A stretch of 64,000 nt of DNA from Shinella zoogloeoides (GCF_022682305.1 NZ_CP093528.1:1-64000), one strand, 5' to 3'. Shown: positions 17,276 to 30,973, numbered from the stretch's first letter. The notes: generated by a model not told the origin, from the sequence alone. Made by a program: numbers and translations.

Positions 17276-19525
17276 ATGAGCGAACCCGTCAAGCTTCAGA
17301 ACCGGCTCCAGGCCGAATTCGCCGAACCGCCGCGCCGTTCGGCCCGCACCTCTTCCGGGGCGGGTGAGGAGGGCGATTTGCCGGCCGCCGCGCCGACCGG
17401 CAATGCGGCGATCCGCAACGCGATTGCCGGCCTCGGATTGCTGATGGCCGGGCTTGTCCTTGCGGCGGGCGTGGCGGCCGGGTTCTATGTCGCCGCCATC
17501 GGCCTCGGCCTTGCAGGGATTGCCGGCGTCGCTTTCCTCCTGCGGGTCCGCCTGCCGACAGCGGGCATGGAAGCCGCGCATGACCGCTCCTGGGAGCGTA
17601 GCGAGACGTCGCAGATCCTTTCGGCCATCCATGACGTGCTTGGGGATATCGTCGTCATGCGCGCGCTCGACGGCCGTATCCTCAGCGCCAATGCCGTCCT
17701 GGGCACGCTGACGGGCGCCGCCGAGATCGAGGGCAGGACCTGCGAGGCGCTGGGCCTTGCCTTCCGCTCGCAGGCGATCCCCCATCGCTACGATGTCGAC
17801 GTCGCCGGACGCATCTATTCCTGGCACGACGTCACCGTGCGCGATCCGGTCTCCGGTGAACTCGTTATCCATTCCATCGCTCGCGACGTGACGGAGGAGC
17901 GCCGGGCGGAGCGCGAGCGCGAGCGCGCCCGCCAGCGGGCGGAAGAGGCGAGCGCGGCGAAATCGCGCCTGCTCGCCACCGTCAGCCACGAGATCCGCAC
18001 GCCGCTCTCGGGCATCCTCGGCATGTCGCACCTCATCGGCCAGACGCGCCTTTCGGCCGAACAGAAGAACTACCTTTCCGGCATGCGCCAGTCCGGCCAT
18101 GCGCTCGTCCAGCTCGTCGACGACCTTCTCGACTTCTCCTCCATCGAGGCCGGCCGTTTCCAACTCCGCCCGTCGGAGGAGCCGGTGCGCCCGATGCTGG
18201 AAAGCGTCGTGGAAATGCTCTCGCCGCGCGCTCACGAGAAGGGCATCGAGATCGGCTCCTTCGTTTCGCCCGAGGTGCCGGGACTTCTGCTCTACGATGC
18301 GCCGCGCCTGCGCCAGGTGCTCTATAACGTCGTCGGCAATGCCGTGAAATTCACCCATACCGGCGGCGTCTTCCTCGAAACGACACTCGACCGCGACGCC
18401 GTCGTCATCCGCGTCACCGACAGCGGCCCGGGCATGAGCGCCGGGGAACAGGCGCGTATCTTCGAGGAATTCGAACAGGCCGGAAGCGCCGCCCAGCGCA
18501 GCGGCGGCACCGGCCTCGGTCTTGCCATCTCTGCCCGCATCCTGCGCGAGGCGGGCGGTGCGCTGACGCTCGAAAGCGTGCCCGGCAAGGGCAGCACCTT
18601 CACCATCCGCATGCCGGTCGATCTGCGCACGACGGTGGCGGGCAGGACGCGCAAGGGCGTGCTTTCGGACAGCCTCGTCTTCCTGCTCGCGCCCGAAGGG
18701 CCGGCCGCCAGGGCGTTGGCGTGCACCGTCGAGGCGCTCGGGGGTGCTTGTCATCTCGCCACCACCGTCACTGAAGCGCTGGAACACCTCCAGTCCCTTG
18801 CCGGGCGCAGGGCGGAACTGACCGACATCATTGTCGACAACCGCCTTGCCGGGGCCTTCCGCCGGGAACTGGCCGACCTCGCCTATCTGCGCGACAGCGG
18901 CGCGCGCCGCATCTATCTCGTCAATCCGGAAGAACGCGGCGCGCGGGCGATCGGCAATGGCGAGGGCTACGACTCCTGGCTCATCCGCCCGCTGCGCGAG
19001 CGTTCGCTGGTCGAGGTGCTGCGCGGCCGCATGAAGGGCATCGAGGTGCGCGACGCCATCAACGACAATCGACCGATCCTGAAGGACCTGCCGCCCGCCG
19101 TGCCCGATCCGGTGCCGGCCGCCCCGGCGGGCGCGCGCATCCTCCTTGCCGAGGACGACCCGGTGAACGCCATGCTGGTGCGCTCCGTGCTGGAGCGGGC
19201 GGGCCATACGGTGCGCCATGTGCCGGATTATCCGGCGCTCGTCGCCGCGCTCGGCGGGGCGACGGCTGCCGGTCCCTTCGCCGCCGACCTCATCGTCACC
19301 GATCTCGGCATGCCCGGCGGCGAGGGCAGGGAGATGATCGCCCGCATCGCCAGGGGTGATTATGGCAATGCGCCGCTGCCGGTGATCGTGCTGACGGCGG
19401 ACAGCCGCGCCGGCCTCGGCGAGGCGCTGCGGGATGCCGGCGCCGGTGCGGTTCTGGCCAAGCCCGCGGATCCGGCCCGGCTGGTCGCGGAAATCGCCCG
19501 CCTCATGCGCCGCGCCACCGCATGA
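17276..19525 (+). CDS. Hybrid sensor histidine kinase with C-terminal receiver domain
   Basis: A 749-aa membrane-bound hybrid kinase. Two hydrophobic segments lie at about residues 47-90, followed by a PAS-like domain (VLGDIVVMRALDGRILSANA), a coiled coil, the HisKA box TVSHEIRTPLSGILG with phospho-acceptor His about 238, and the ATPase domain (NVVGNAVKFTH, DSGPGMS, GGTGLGLAIS). A degenerate receiver-like region (IIVDNRLAG) precedes a true receiver with LAEDDPVN, Asp about 676 in VTDLGMPG and Lys in LAKPADP. No response regulator gene is adjacent, so it is an orphan. Signal and output are unknown. Confidence 0.9.
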   Translation: MSEPVKLQNRLQAEFAEPPRRSARTSSGAGEEGDLPAAAPTGNAAIRNAIAGLGLLMAGLVLAAGVAAGFYVAAIGLGLAGIAGVAFLLRVRLPTAGMEAAHDRSWERSETSQILSAIHDVLGDIVVMRALDGRILSANAVLGTLTGAAEIEGRTCEALGLAFRSQAIPHRYDVDVAGRIYSWHDVTVRDPVSGELVIHSIARDVTEERRAERERERARQRAEEASAAKSRLLATVSHEIRTPLSGILGMSHLIGQTRLSAEQKNYLSGMRQSGHALVQLVDDLLDFSSIEAGRFQLRPSEEPVRPMLESVVEMLSPRAHEKGIEIGSFVSPEVPGLLLYDAPRLRQVLYNVVGNAVKFTHTGGVFLETTLDRDAVVIRVTDSGPGMSAGEQARIFEEFEQAGSAAQRSGGTGLGLAISARILREAGGALTLESVPGKGSTFTIRMPVDLRTTVAGRTRKGVLSDSLVFLLAPEGPAARALACTVEALGGACHLATTVTEALEHLQSLAGRRAELTDIIVDNRLAGAFRRELADLAYLRDSGARRIYLVNPEERGARAIGNGEGYDSWLIRPLRERSLVEVLRGRMKGIEVRDAINDNRPILKDLPPAVPDPVPAAPAGARILLAEDDPVNAMLVRSVLERAGHTVRHVPDYPALVAALGGATAAGPFAADLIVTDLGMPGGEGREMIARIARGDYGNAPLPVIVLTADSRAGLGEALRDAGAGAVLAKPADPARLVAEIARLMRRATA

Positions 19526-19567
19526 GGCTACCCAAGCCCGCTTCGCGTCATTATCTTGTTGCAGAAT

Positions 19568-19583
19568 CGTGGTTTAAACCACG
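19568..19583. promoter_or_regulatory. Perfect 16-bp palindrome upstream of olsB
   Basis: CGTGGTTTAAACCACG is a perfect palindrome ending 26 bases before the olsB ATG. No T-run follows, so it is not a terminator; position and symmetry suggest an operator for a dimeric regulator. It does not resemble a Pho box. Confidence 0.45.
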
Positions 19584-19609
19584 CAGTTTCGCCTAACGGA
19601 TACAGTATC

Positions 19610-20488
19610 ATGACGCTCGACCTCGCCCCGACCATCGCACCGCAGGAGACGGCCCAGAAGCCGGCCCCCGTCGCCGGCCGCTCGGGCACGGACGTGCTCG
19701 GCCGCATCGGCAATCTCGAAACGCGCATCGCCCGTTCCGTCTCGGAGATCGACGCCGCGCAGGCCGTCCGCTATCGCGTCTTTGCCGAGGAGATGAACGC
19801 CACGCTCTCGTCCGATGCCGTGCGCCGCAAGCGCGATATCGACGCCTGGGACATGGTCTGCGACCACCTGCTGGTGCTCGACACCACGATCGAGGGCGAT
19901 GCGGAAGAGCAGATCGTCGGCACCTATCGCCTGTTGCGGCAGGACGTGGCGGCAGGCTCCGGCGGTTTCTATTCCCAGTCCGAATTCGACGTCGAGGCGC
20001 TGATCGCCCGCCATCCCGACAAGCGCTTCATGGAACTCGGCCGTTCCTGCGTGCTGCCCGCCTATCGCACAAAGCGCACTGTGGAGTTGCTCTGGCAGGG
20101 TGCCTGGGCCTATTCGCTGAGACATGGCATCGACGTGATGTTCGGCTGTGCCTCCTTCCATGGAACGGTGCCGGAGGAGCATGCACTGGCGCTCTCCTTC
20201 CTGCATCATAACGTTCTTGCGAAAGACGAGTGGAGCGTTTCGGCCCGGCCGGAACGCTTCCGCACCATGGACCTGATGCCGTCCGAAGGCGTCGATGCGC
20301 GCAAGGCGCTCGCCGCCATGCCGCCGCTCGTCAAGGGTTACCTGCGCCTTGGCGCGGCCATCGGCGACGGCGCGGTCGTCGACCACAGTTTCAATACGAC
20401 GGATGTGCTGATCGTCCTGCCGATCGGCAAGATCTCGGGCCGCTACCTGAATTACTACGGTGCGGATGCGGGGCGTTTCGCCAGCTAG
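19610..20488 (+). CDS. olsB: Ornithine N-acyltransferase OlsB
   Basis: OlsB transfers a 3-hydroxyacyl chain from ACP to the alpha-amino group of ornithine, giving lyso-ornithine lipid. The 292-aa product has the acyl-homoserine-lactone-synthase-like GNAT fold of the family: RYRVFAEEMNA, VCDHLLVLDT, GTYRLLRQDVA, SEFDVEAL, and LGRSCVLPAYRTKRTVELLW. In S. meliloti the order histidine kinase-olsB-malic enzyme-mutS-glnD is the same (recall). The partner acyltransferase olsA is at 34907 here. Confidence 0.9.
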   Translation: MTLDLAPTIAPQETAQKPAPVAGRSGTDVLGRIGNLETRIARSVSEIDAAQAVRYRVFAEEMNATLSSDAVRRKRDIDAWDMVCDHLLVLDTTIEGDAEEQIVGTYRLLRQDVAAGSGGFYSQSEFDVEALIARHPDKRFMELGRSCVLPAYRTKRTVELLWQGAWAYSLRHGIDVMFGCASFHGTVPEEHALALSFLHHNVLAKDEWSVSARPERFRTMDLMPSEGVDARKALAAMPPLVKGYLRLGAAIGDGAVVDHSFNTTDVLIVLPIGKISGRYLNYYGADAGRFAS

Positions 20489-20513
20489 CCCTTTGGGCGT
20501 CATCTGTTGGTTT

Positions 20514-20547
20514 CCGCCCGCTCCAGAGGCCTGGAGCGGGCGGTTTT
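20514..20547 (+). terminator. Rho-independent terminator of olsB
   Basis: A 13-bp perfect stem (CCGCCCGCTCCAG 20514-20526 with CTGGAGCGGGCGG 20531-20543) followed by TTTT, between the convergent olsB and maeB stops. Confidence 0.88.
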
Positions 20548-20549
20548 CG

Positions 20550-22835
<2,286 letters not shown>

Positions 22836-22972
22836 ATTCCCCCCTTCACACTTCTGTGGGCGATAGGCCCATAACTGCATACGGCAGTTGTTTTCTATAC
22901 CCCCGCACGGCTAGGGTGAAACCTCTTTTTTGGGAAGAACAGACCCTCCGTTTTGGAAGAAACAGTATCTCC

Positions 22973-25708
22973 GTGAACGATCAGATCGTGCGAGCGAACG
23001 ACATCCTGTCGACGGCAGAGCTTGCCAGCGACGAAAGCCGCGCATCGGCAACGCCGATGATGGAACAGTATATCGAGATCAAGGCCGCCAACCCGGACAG
23101 CATGCTGTTCTACCGGATGGGCGACTTCTACGAGCTGTTCTTCCAGGACGCGGTGGACGCATCGCGCGCCCTCGGCATCACGCTGACCAAGCGCGGCCAG
23201 CATCTGGGCCTCGATATCCCGATGTGCGGCGTGCCCGTCCATGCGGCGGACGACTATCTCCAGAAGCTGATCGCCGTCGGCTTCCGCGTGGCGGTCTGCG
23301 AGCAGGTGGAAGACCCGGCGGAGGCCAAGAAGCGCGGCTCCAAGTCGGTGGTGCGCCGCGATGTGGTGCGCCTCGTCACGCCCGGCACGCTGACCGAGGA
23401 AAAGCTCCTTTCGCCCTCCGACGCCAACTACCTGATGGCCGTCGCCCGCATCCGCGGCGGGGCGGAACCGGCCATGGCGCTCGCCTGGATCGACATCTCT
23501 ACCGGCATCTTCCGCCTGTCCGAGACGGCGCAGGGCCAGCTTCTCGCCGATATCCTGCGTATCGATCCGCGCGAGCTGATCGTGCCGGACACGCTGTTCC
23601 ACGACCCGGAATTCCGCCCGGTGCTGGATGTCGTCGGCCGCGTCGCCGTGCCCCAACCGGCCGTGCTGTTCGACAGCGCGACGGCTGAGGGCCGCATCGC
23701 CCGCTATTTCGGCGTCTCGACGCTCGACGGCTTCGGCACCTTCTCCCGCGCCGAGCTTGCCGCGGCCTCGGCGGCGATCTCCTACGTGGAGAAGACCCAG
23801 ATCGCCGAGCGCCCGCCGCTCGGACGGCCGGAGCGCGAAAGCTCGGCCTCCACGCTCTTCATCGACCCGGCGACGCGCGGCAATCTCGAACTGGTGCGCA
23901 CCCAGTCCGGCGACCGCGCCGGCACGCTGCTGAAGGCCATCGACCGCACCGTCACCAGCGGTGGCGCGCGCCTTCTCGCCGAGCGGCTGATGTCGCCGCT
24001 GACCGACCCCGACGCGATCAACGTGCGGCTCGATTCCATCGCGATGCTGGGCGAACGCCCGTCCTTCAGCGAGGACCTGCGCCGCGCGCTGAAGGCGCTG
24101 CCCGACATGCCCAGAGCCCTTTCCCGTATCGCGCTCGGCCGTGGCGGCCCGCGCGACCTCGGCGCGATCCTGCAGGGTCTTTCGGTGTCCTCCGCCATCG
24201 CGCAGCTGATGGTGGTGGAAGATCTCGGCGGCGAGCTTGCGGGTGCCCGCGCCGCCATCGCCGCGCTGCCCGTCGACCTGTCACACCGCCTCGCCGTGAT
24301 GCTGGCCGACGAATTGCCGCTCCTGAAACGCGACGGCGGCTTCATCCGCGAGGGAGCGGACGGCGAGTTGGACGAGATGCGCGCGTTGCGCGACCAATCC
24401 CGCCGCGTCATTGCCGGCCTGCAACTGCAATATGCCGAGGAAACGGGCGTCAAGTCGCTGAAGATCAAGCACAACAACGTGCTCGGTTATTTCATCGAGG
24501 TCTCCGCCGGCAATGCCTCGGCGCTGACGGACGGCGACGAGGCCAAGGCCCGCTTCATCCACCGCCAGACCATGGCCGGCGCGATGCGCTTCACGACGAC
24601 GGTGCTCTCCGAGCTGGAAACCAGGATCGCCAACGCCGCCGACCGGGCGCTCGCCATCGAGCTTGCCGCCTTCGACAGGCTGGTCGAGGCGGTTGTCGCT
24701 GAGGCCGAGGCCATCAAGGCGGCGGCGCGCGCGCTTGCCGTGGTCGACGTCTCCGTCGGCCTTGCGGCGCTTGCCGAGGAGCAGGCCTATTGCCGGCCCG
24801 TGGTCGACAATTCCACCATGTTCGCCATCGTCGGCGGTCGGCATCCGGTCGTCGAGCAGGCGCTGCGCCGCCAGCAGGCCGCCGCTTTCGTCGCCAATTC
24901 CTGTGACCTCTCGCCCACGGACGGCAAGGGCCACGGCGCGATCTGGCTGCTGACCGGCCCCAACATGGGTGGTAAGTCGACCTTCCTGCGCCAGAACGCG
25001 CTCATCGCCATCCTCGCGCAGATGGGCGCCTACGTGCCGGCCGAGAGCGCCCATATCGGCATCGTCGACCGGCTCTTCTCGCGCGTCGGCGCGTCGGACG
25101 ACCTTGCGCGCGGCCGCTCCACCTTCATGGTCGAGATGGTCGAGACGGCGGCGATCCTCAACCAGGCGACCGAGCGCTCGCTGGTCATCCTCGACGAGAT
25201 CGGTCGCGGCACCGCCACCTTCGATGGTCTCTCCATCGCCTGGGCCGCCGTCGAGCACCTGCACGAGGCCAACCGTTGCCGGGGTCTCTTCGCCACCCAT
25301 TTCCACGAGCTGACCGTGCTGTCGGAAAAGCTCGCCCGCCTTTCCAATGCCACGATGCGCGTCAAGGAATGGGACGGCGACGTCATCTTCCTGCATGAGG
25401 TCGGCCCCGGCGCGGCGGACCGCTCCTACGGCATCCAGGTGGCCCGCCTTGCCGGCCTGCCGCCTTCGGTCGTGGCACGCGCGAAGGACGTGCTCGCCAA
25501 GCTGGAGGATGCCGACCGCAAGAACCCGGCAAGCCAGCTCATCGACGACCTGCCGCTCTTCCAGGTGGCGGTGCGCCGCGAGGAGGCGCAGCGTAGCGGG
25601 CCGTCGAAGGTGGAGGAACTGGTCAAGGGCCTCAACCCGGACGACATGACGCCGCGCGAGGCGCTGGATGCGCTCTATGCGCTGAAGAAAGAACTTGGCA
25701 AAGCCTAG
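22973..25708 (+). CDS. mutS: DNA mismatch repair protein MutS
   Basis: MutS recognises mismatches and small loops and recruits MutL. The 911-aa product has the mismatch-binding [11 protein letters not shown] near residue 50, connector, lever and clamp domains, then the ABC-type ATPase with [10 protein letters not shown] (Walker A), [12 protein letters not shown], Walker [11 protein letters not shown] and [11 protein letters not shown] chose GTG 22973 (VNDQIVRAN) because it matches the family N terminus and has GGAAGA upstream; the frame stays open to 22799. It diverges from maeB. Confidence 0.96.
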   Translation: MNDQIVRANDILSTAELASDESRASATPMMEQYIEIKAANPDSMLFYRMGDFYELFFQDAVDASRALGITLTKRGQHLGLDIPMCGVPVHAADDYLQKLIAVGFRVAVCEQVEDPAEAKKRGSKSVVRRDVVRLVTPGTLTEEKLLSPSDANYLMAVARIRGGAEPAMALAWIDISTGIFRLSETAQGQLLADILRIDPRELIVPDTLFHDPEFRPVLDVVGRVAVPQPAVLFDSATAEGRIARYFGVSTLDGFGTFSRAELAAASAAISYVEKTQIAERPPLGRPERESSASTLFIDPATRGNLELVRTQSGDRAGTLLKAIDRTVTSGGARLLAERLMSPLTDPDAINVRLDSIAMLGERPSFSEDLRRALKALPDMPRALSRIALGRGGPRDLGAILQGLSVSSAIAQLMVVEDLGGELAGARAAIAALPVDLSHRLAVMLADELPLLKRDGGFIREGADGELDEMRALRDQSRRVIAGLQLQYAEETGVKSLKIKHNNVLGYFIEVSAGNASALTDGDEAKARFIHRQTMAGAMRFTTTVLSELETRIANAADRALAIELAAFDRLVEAVVAEAEAIKAAARALAVVDVSVGLAALAEEQAYCRPVVDNSTMFAIVGGRHPVVEQALRRQQAAAFVANSCDLSPTDGKGHGAIWLLTGPNMGGKSTFLRQNALIAILAQMGAYVPAESAHIGIVDRLFSRVGASDDLARGRSTFMVEMVETAAILNQATERSLVILDEIGRGTATFDGLSIAWAAVEHLHEANRCRGLFATHFHELTVLSEKLARLSNATMRVKEWDGDVIFLHEVGPGAADRSYGIQVARLAGLPPSVVARAKDVLAKLEDADRKNPASQLIDDLPLFQVAVRREEAQRSGPSKVEELVKGLNPDDMTPREALDALYALKKELGKA

Positions 25709-25751
25709 CGGCTCGGATCATTGTCCTTGCATGCTGAAAGGGTCTATAGGC

Positions 25752-28646
25752 ATGCGAACCGAACGGGCGATGGACGACAAGCGGGACGCAGGCCGGAATC
25801 CGATGGAAAAGAAGCTTCTGGCGCCGGCCGAGTCCGGCCTGCTCGACGTTCCGGCGTTGCGCGCCCGCTGCGAATTCATCGCCAGCACCAATGCCGATTT
25901 CCGCGACCGCATGCGCCGCGAACTTCTCGCCGAGTTCAAGAAGGTCAACGTGGCAGGCCGCGCCCGCGCCCGCGAGCTGCTTTTCGAGGACGGCAGCGGC
26001 CTGCAATGCGCCGCGCGCATCTCCTGGCTTCAGGACCAGCTCATCGCCGTCCTGCACGACTTCGCCCTCAACCATGTCTTCAGCGCGGGACAGGCCCCGC
26101 CCGATACGCGCATCACGGTCACGGCCGTCGGCGGCTACGGGCGCGGCACGCTGGCGCCCGGCTCGGATATCGACCTGCTCTTCCTGCTGCCGGCAAGGCC
26201 GGCCCCCTGGAGCGAGCCGGCCATCGAGTTCATGCTCTATATCCTGTGGGATCTCGGCTTCAAGGTCGGTCACGCCACGCGCAATCTGGAGGAATGCATC
26301 CAGCTTTCCAAGGGCGACATGACCATCCGAACGGCGATCCTCGAGGCGCGCTACATCTGCGGCTCGGTGGCGCTGTTCGAGGAGATGGCGGTGCGCTTCG
26401 ACCGCGAGATCGTGCGCGGCACCGGCCCGGAATTCATCGCGGCGAAGCTCGCCGAGCGCGACGAGCGCCACCGCAAGGCCGGCGACACGCGCTATCTCGT
26501 CGAGCCGAACGTCAAGGAAGGCAAGGGCGGGCTGCGTGACCTGCATACGCTGTTCTGGATCGCCAAATATTTCTACCACATCAAGGACCCTGCCGAACTG
26601 GTGAAGCTCGGCGTCCTCTCGCGTCAGGAATACAAGCTCTTCCGCAAGGCGGACGATTTCCTCTGGGCGGTGCGCTGCCACATGCATTTCCTGACGGGCA
26701 AGGCCGAGGAGCGCCTTTCCTTCGACATCCAGCGCGAGATCGCCGAATGCCTCGGCTACCAGCCGCATCCGGGCCTGTCCGCCGTCGAGCGCTTCATGAA
26801 GCACTATTTCCTCGTGGCCAAGGACGTCGGCGACCTCACGCGCATCTTCTGCGCGACGCTGGAGGACCAGCAGGCCAAGGAAGCGCCGGGCATCACCGCC
26901 GCCATCAGCCGCTTCACGCGGCGCACGCGAAAAATCGCCGGAACGCTGGATTTCCTGGAGGATCGCGGCCGCATCACCATCGTCGACCCCGAGGTGTTCA
27001 AGCGCGATCCGGTCAACCTCATCCGTCTCTTCCACATCGCCGACATCAACGGGCTGGAATTCCATCCGGACGCGCTGAAACAGGTCACCCGCTCGCTGGC
27101 GCTCATCAACGGCGCGCTGCGCGAGGACGAGGAGGCGAACCGCCTGTTCCTGTCCATCCTCACCTCGCCGCGCGATCCGGCGCTGATCCTGCGCCGCATG
27201 AACGAAGCCGGCGTGCTCGGCCGCTTCATCCCGGATTTCGGCAAGATCGTCGCGATGATGCAGTTCAACATGTATCATCACTACACGGTCGACGAGCACC
27301 TGATCCGCTCCGTCGGGGTGCTGGCGAATATCGACCAGGGCCGTGAGAAGGAAGCCCATCCCCTCAGCTACCAGGTGATGCCGAGCATCGAGGACCGCAT
27401 CCCGCTCTATGTCGCCGTCCTGCTGCACGATATCGCCAAGGGTCGGCCGGAGGACCATTCGGTGGCCGGCGCCAAGGTCGCGCGAAAACTCTGCCCGCGC
27501 TTCGGCCTGTCGCCCAAGCAGACGGAACTGGTCGTCTGGCTTATCGAGGAGCACCTGACCATGTCGATGGTCGCACAGACGCGCGACCTCAACGACCGCA
27601 AGACCATCGTGGATTTCGCCGACAAGGTGCAGTCCATGGAGCGGCTGAAGATGCTGCTGGTGCTGACGGTCTGCGATATCCGCGCCGTCGGCCCGGGCGT
27701 GTGGAACGGCTGGAAGGGCCAGCTCCTGCGCACGCTCTACTATGAGACGGAACTGCTCATCTCCGGCGGCTTTTCCGAGCTGTCGCGCAAGGAGCGCGCG
27801 CAGGCCGCCCGCGAAATGCTGTCGCAGGCGCTGCCGGACGACTGGAGCCAGAAGGACCGCAAGACCTATACGCGCCTCCACTACGAGCCTTACCTTCTCA
27901 CGGTGTCGCTGGAGGATCAGGTCCGTCACGCCGCCTTCATCCGCGAGACGGACCGGGCGAGGCAGACGCTCGCCACTACGGTGCGTACCCATTCCTTCCA
28001 TGCCATCACGGAAATCACGGTGCTGTCGCCCGACCATCCGCGCCTCCTGACGGTCATCGCCGGGGCCTGCGCGGCGGCGGGGGCGAACATCGTCGACGCG
28101 CAGATCTTCACGACCTCGGACGGCCGCGCGCTCGACACGATCCTCGTCAACCGTGAATTCCCCAACGATGCGGACGAGATGCGCCGCGCCGGCACGATCG
28201 GCCGCATGATCGAGGACGTGCTGTCCGGCCGCAAGCGCCTGCCGGAGGTGATCGCGACGCGCACGAAGAGCCGCAAGCGCAGCCGCACCTTCACGGTCTC
28301 GCCGGCCGTCACCATTTCCAACACGCTGTCGAACAAGTTCACCGTCATCGAGATCGAATGCCTCGACCGCCCCGGCCTTCTTTCCGAGGTCACGGCCGTG
28401 CTCTCCGATCTCTCGCTCGATATCGCCTCGGCGCATATCACCACCTTCGGCGAGAAGGTCATCGACACCTTCTACGTCACCGACCTCGTCGGCCAGAAGG
28501 TCACCAACGAAAACAGGCAGGCCAACATCGTCGCGCGGCTGAAGGCCGTCATGGCCGACGAGGTGGATGAACTGCGCGACCGCATGCCGCCCGGCATGAT
28601 CGCGCCCGTTCCCGCCGTGGCGAAAAGGATCAGGGCAGAACAATGA
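25752..28646 (+). CDS. glnD: Bifunctional PII uridylyltransferase/uridylyl-removing enzyme GlnD
   Basis: GlnD senses glutamine and uridylylates or deuridylylates PII proteins (GlnB/GlnK), setting nitrogen status. The product is about 964 aa with the nucleotidyltransferase motif [20 protein letters not shown], the HD phosphohydrolase site [18 protein letters not shown], and two C-terminal ACT domains ([17 protein letters not shown] and [19 protein letters not shown]) that bind glutamine. The start is uncertain: 25752, 25770 or 25803; the N terminus is poorly conserved. It overlaps murJ by ATGA and follows mutS by 43 bases. Confidence 0.95.
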   Translation: MRTERAMDDKRDAGRNPMEKKLLAPAESGLLDVPALRARCEFIASTNADFRDRMRRELLAEFKKVNVAGRARARELLFEDGSGLQCAARISWLQDQLIAVLHDFALNHVFSAGQAPPDTRITVTAVGGYGRGTLAPGSDIDLLFLLPARPAPWSEPAIEFMLYILWDLGFKVGHATRNLEECIQLSKGDMTIRTAILEARYICGSVALFEEMAVRFDREIVRGTGPEFIAAKLAERDERHRKAGDTRYLVEPNVKEGKGGLRDLHTLFWIAKYFYHIKDPAELVKLGVLSRQEYKLFRKADDFLWAVRCHMHFLTGKAEERLSFDIQREIAECLGYQPHPGLSAVERFMKHYFLVAKDVGDLTRIFCATLEDQQAKEAPGITAAISRFTRRTRKIAGTLDFLEDRGRITIVDPEVFKRDPVNLIRLFHIADINGLEFHPDALKQVTRSLALINGALREDEEANRLFLSILTSPRDPALILRRMNEAGVLGRFIPDFGKIVAMMQFNMYHHYTVDEHLIRSVGVLANIDQGREKEAHPLSYQVMPSIEDRIPLYVAVLLHDIAKGRPEDHSVAGAKVARKLCPRFGLSPKQTELVVWLIEEHLTMSMVAQTRDLNDRKTIVDFADKVQSMERLKMLLVLTVCDIRAVGPGVWNGWKGQLLRTLYYETELLISGGFSELSRKERAQAAREMLSQALPDDWSQKDRKTYTRLHYEPYLLTVSLEDQVRHAAFIRETDRARQTLATTVRTHSFHAITEITVLSPDHPRLLTVIAGACAAAGANIVDAQIFTTSDGRALDTILVNREFPNDADEMRRAGTIGRMIEDVLSGRKRLPEVIATRTKSRKRSRTFTVSPAVTISNTLSNKFTVIEIECLDRPGLLSEVTAVLSDLSLDIASAHITTFGEKVIDTFYVTDLVGQKVTNENRQANIVARLKAVMADEVDELRDRMPPGMIAPVPAVAKRIRAEQ

Positions 28647-30223
28647 GTCTCGTCAGGAAATTCGCGACCGTGGGCGGCGCGACGCTCGGCAGCCGCGTGC
28701 TCGGCTTCGCGCGCGAAACGCTGATGGCTGCGGCCCTCGGCACGGGGCCGATGGCCGACGCCTTCTATGCCGCCTTCCGTTTCCCGAACCTCTTTCGCCG
28801 GCTCTTCGCCGAGGGCGCGTTCAACGCCGCCTTCGTGCCGCTCTTCGCCAAGGAGATCGAGGCCGGCGGCATCGACGGGGCCAAGCGCTTCTCCGAGGAG
28901 GTTTTCGGCGTCCTCTTCACCGTGCTCATGGTGCTGACCGTCGCGATGGAATTCCTCATGCCGTTCCTCGTCGCCTGGGTAATCGCGCCCGGCTTCGTGG
29001 GCGATCCGGAGAAGTTCGACATCACGGTGCGGCTCGCCGCCGTCATGTTCCCCTATCTCATGTGCATGTCGCTGACGGCCATGCTGTCGGGCATGCTGAA
29101 CTCGCTGCATCACTATTTCGCCGCCGCCGTCGCCCCGATCTTCCTCAACGTCGTCCTGATCGGCGCACTCGGCTACGGTCTCTGGCAGGGCGCTTCGCCG
29201 CTGGAAACGGCCTGGTATCTTTCCTGGGGCGTGCTTGCCGCCGGCATTCTCCAGATGGCGGTGCTCTATGCCGGGGTGCGCTATGCCGGCATGCGGATCG
29301 GCTTCCGCCGCCCGCGCATGACGCCGAACGTCAAGCGCCTGCTCTGGCTCGCCTTCCCGGCCGCCGTCACGGGCGGCATCACCCAGATCAACCAGCTCAT
29401 CGGCCAGATGATCGCCTCCACCAAGGAGGGCGCGATCTCGGCCCTGCAATATGCCGACCGCGTCTACCAGCTTCCGCTCGGCGTCGTCGGTATCGCCGTC
29501 GGCGTGGTCCTGCTGCCGGAACTGGCGCGCGCGCTGAAGGGCGGCCACGAGCGCGAGGCCGGCAACCTGCAGAACCGCTCCCTGGAATTCGTGCTCTTCC
29601 TGACGCTGCCGGCCGCCGGTGCGCTCTGGGTCATCTCCGACGAGATCGTGCGCGTGCTTTACGAGCGCGGCGCCTTCAACCCGCAAACGACCTCCATCGT
29701 CGCCGGAACGCTCGCCATCTACGGCCTCGGCCTGCCCGGTTTCGTGATGATCAAGGCCCTCAATCCCGGCTTCTTCGCCCGCGAGGATACAAGGACGCCG
29801 ATGCGCATCACCATGCTCTCGGTTGTCGTCAACTGCGTGCTGGCGGTCTCGCTCTTCCCGCTCTTCCACGAGCGCGGGATCGCGACCGCGGAGACCGCCT
29901 CCGGCTGGCTGACGGCGCTCCTGCTCTTCGTCACGCTGGTGCGACGGGGCCATTGGCCGCTGGAGAAGGCGCTCGTCTGGCGTGTCGCACGGCTGCTCGT
30001 CGCCACGCTCGTCATGGCCGCGACGCTCGAATATGCCTCCGGCTACCTTGCCGATTATCTCGGCTCGGCCGCGCCGATCTACACGCAGATCCTCGCCCTC
30101 GGCGCGCTCGTGGCACTCGCCATGGTCGTCTATTTCGCGGTCGCCTTCCTCATCGGCGGGGCGGACCTCGGCATGATCCGCCGCAACATGAAGCGCAAGC
30201 CGAAGGCCGCCCCGTCGGAGTGA
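28643..30223 (+). CDS. murJ: Lipid II flippase MurJ (MviN)
   Basis: MurJ moves lipid II across the inner membrane for peptidoglycan synthesis. The 526-aa product has about 14 membrane segments and the family motifs [40 protein letters not shown] and [19 protein letters not shown]. Its ATG overlaps the glnD stop by four bases, implying translational coupling. The glnD-murJ-trpS order is conserved in related rhizobia; here a small peptidase gene lies between on the other strand. Confidence 0.96.
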   Translation: MSLVRKFATVGGATLGSRVLGFARETLMAAALGTGPMADAFYAAFRFPNLFRRLFAEGAFNAAFVPLFAKEIEAGGIDGAKRFSEEVFGVLFTVLMVLTVAMEFLMPFLVAWVIAPGFVGDPEKFDITVRLAAVMFPYLMCMSLTAMLSGMLNSLHHYFAAAVAPIFLNVVLIGALGYGLWQGASPLETAWYLSWGVLAAGILQMAVLYAGVRYAGMRIGFRRPRMTPNVKRLLWLAFPAAVTGGITQINQLIGQMIASTKEGAISALQYADRVYQLPLGVVGIAVGVVLLPELARALKGGHEREAGNLQNRSLEFVLFLTLPAAGALWVISDEIVRVLYERGAFNPQTTSIVAGTLAIYGLGLPGFVMIKALNPGFFAREDTRTPMRITMLSVVVNCVLAVSLFPLFHERGIATAETASGWLTALLLFVTLVRRGHWPLEKALVWRVARLLVATLVMAATLEYASGYLADYLGSAAPIYTQILALGALVALAMVVYFAVAFLIGGADLGMIRRNMKRKPKAAPSE

Positions 30224-30227
30224 GATG

Positions 30228-30701
30228 TCAGCGCGCGGCGAGCCGCGCGCGCTTCGTCAGCCGGGCGAACCCGCCGCCGCAATAATGCCAGCGCCGCTTC
30301 GGCCCGACATCGACATGCACGATGCCGTTGCAATAGGTACCGATGCCGCCGATGGCCGGCGCCGTGCTGGCCGCCGCGATGATCCGTTTCACGGAAACGC
30401 CGGGGACGCGGATATCGGCGGCAAGGCATTTGCGGTGATAGGAGCCGCGCCGCCCGTTCGAGCGATGGCCCGAGGTGACGAGCGGCCGCCGGCCGACGAC
30501 CCGGGCGATATGGGTGAGAACCCCGCGCAACTTGCCCGGAAAGCATCGGTGCCGCACGCGCGGCGTCTGGATCGTGTAGATTTTTGCGTCCGCGCCCTTA
30601 TCGGCTCTGGAAGCATGTTTGCGGCCTGCCGTGGTCTCGGTCGCGAAGAGCGATGTCAGCGCGACGACGCAGGCAAGCAGGATGGAACCGTTCTTCTGCA
30701 C
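30228..30701 (-). CDS. Secreted YcbK/DUF882-like M15 family peptidase
   Basis: A 157-aa secreted protein with a signal peptide (GSILLACVVALTSLFATETTAG) and a compact catalytic core: TSGHRSNGRRGSYHRKCLAADIR, shown here as motif positions 77-98, then GGIGTYCNGIVHVDVGPKRRW. The His/Asp/His pattern is that of zinc D,D-peptidases of the M15/YcbK group that cut peptidoglycan crosslinks. The start is GTG 30701 with GGAG eight bases upstream. It converges on murJ with a 4-base gap. Substrate is inferred. Confidence 0.8.
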   Translation of the reverse strand: MQKNGSILLACVVALTSLFATETTAGRKHASRADKGADAKIYTIQTPRVRHRCFPGKLRGVLTHIARVVGRRPLVTSGHRSNGRRGSYHRKCLAADIRVPGVSVKRIIAAASTAPAIGGIGTYCNGIVHVDVGPKRRWHYCGGGFARLTKRARLAAR

Positions 30702-30818
30702 GGGTCATCTCCGTTTTGCGCCCCTTCGTCACAAAACGGCCGATCGGGACCGGCCTTCCCCCCAAATCCCCGGCGGGAAGGGACAACCGGAAAATGTCTT
30801 TTATAAGGACTCTCTCAT

Positions 30819-30842
30819 GCGCGCCGCGGCCTCTCGGCGCGC
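30819..30842 (+). other. GC stem-loop in the 272-bp gap upstream of trpS
   Basis: GCGCGCCG and CGGCGCGC form a perfect 8-bp stem with an 8-base loop. The surrounding gap 30702-30973 carries no credible reading frame on either strand. No T-run follows, and no tryptophan-rich leader peptide was seen, so its role is unknown. Confidence 0.35.
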
Positions 30843-30973
30843 CCCCTTGATCGAGGCCCCCGCGCCGTGCATAAGCGCGACGTATTTTTATAGGCAGTTC
30901 CGGCTGAAGATTTTCCCGGAATTGCTCGTGCAACTGGGACCAGGCCCTCCACCCGCCTGAAGGAAACACCGTC

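Noticed and set aside
25632-28643. A 1003-codon open frame on the minus strand opposite glnD
   Set aside because: GlnD motifs on the plus strand are complete. The antisense frame is one of several equally long shadows in this window.
30702-30973. Leader peptide or T-box control of trpS
   Set aside because: No Trp-codon-rich short frame and no T-box sequence were found; the short frames here (up to 113 codons) look random.
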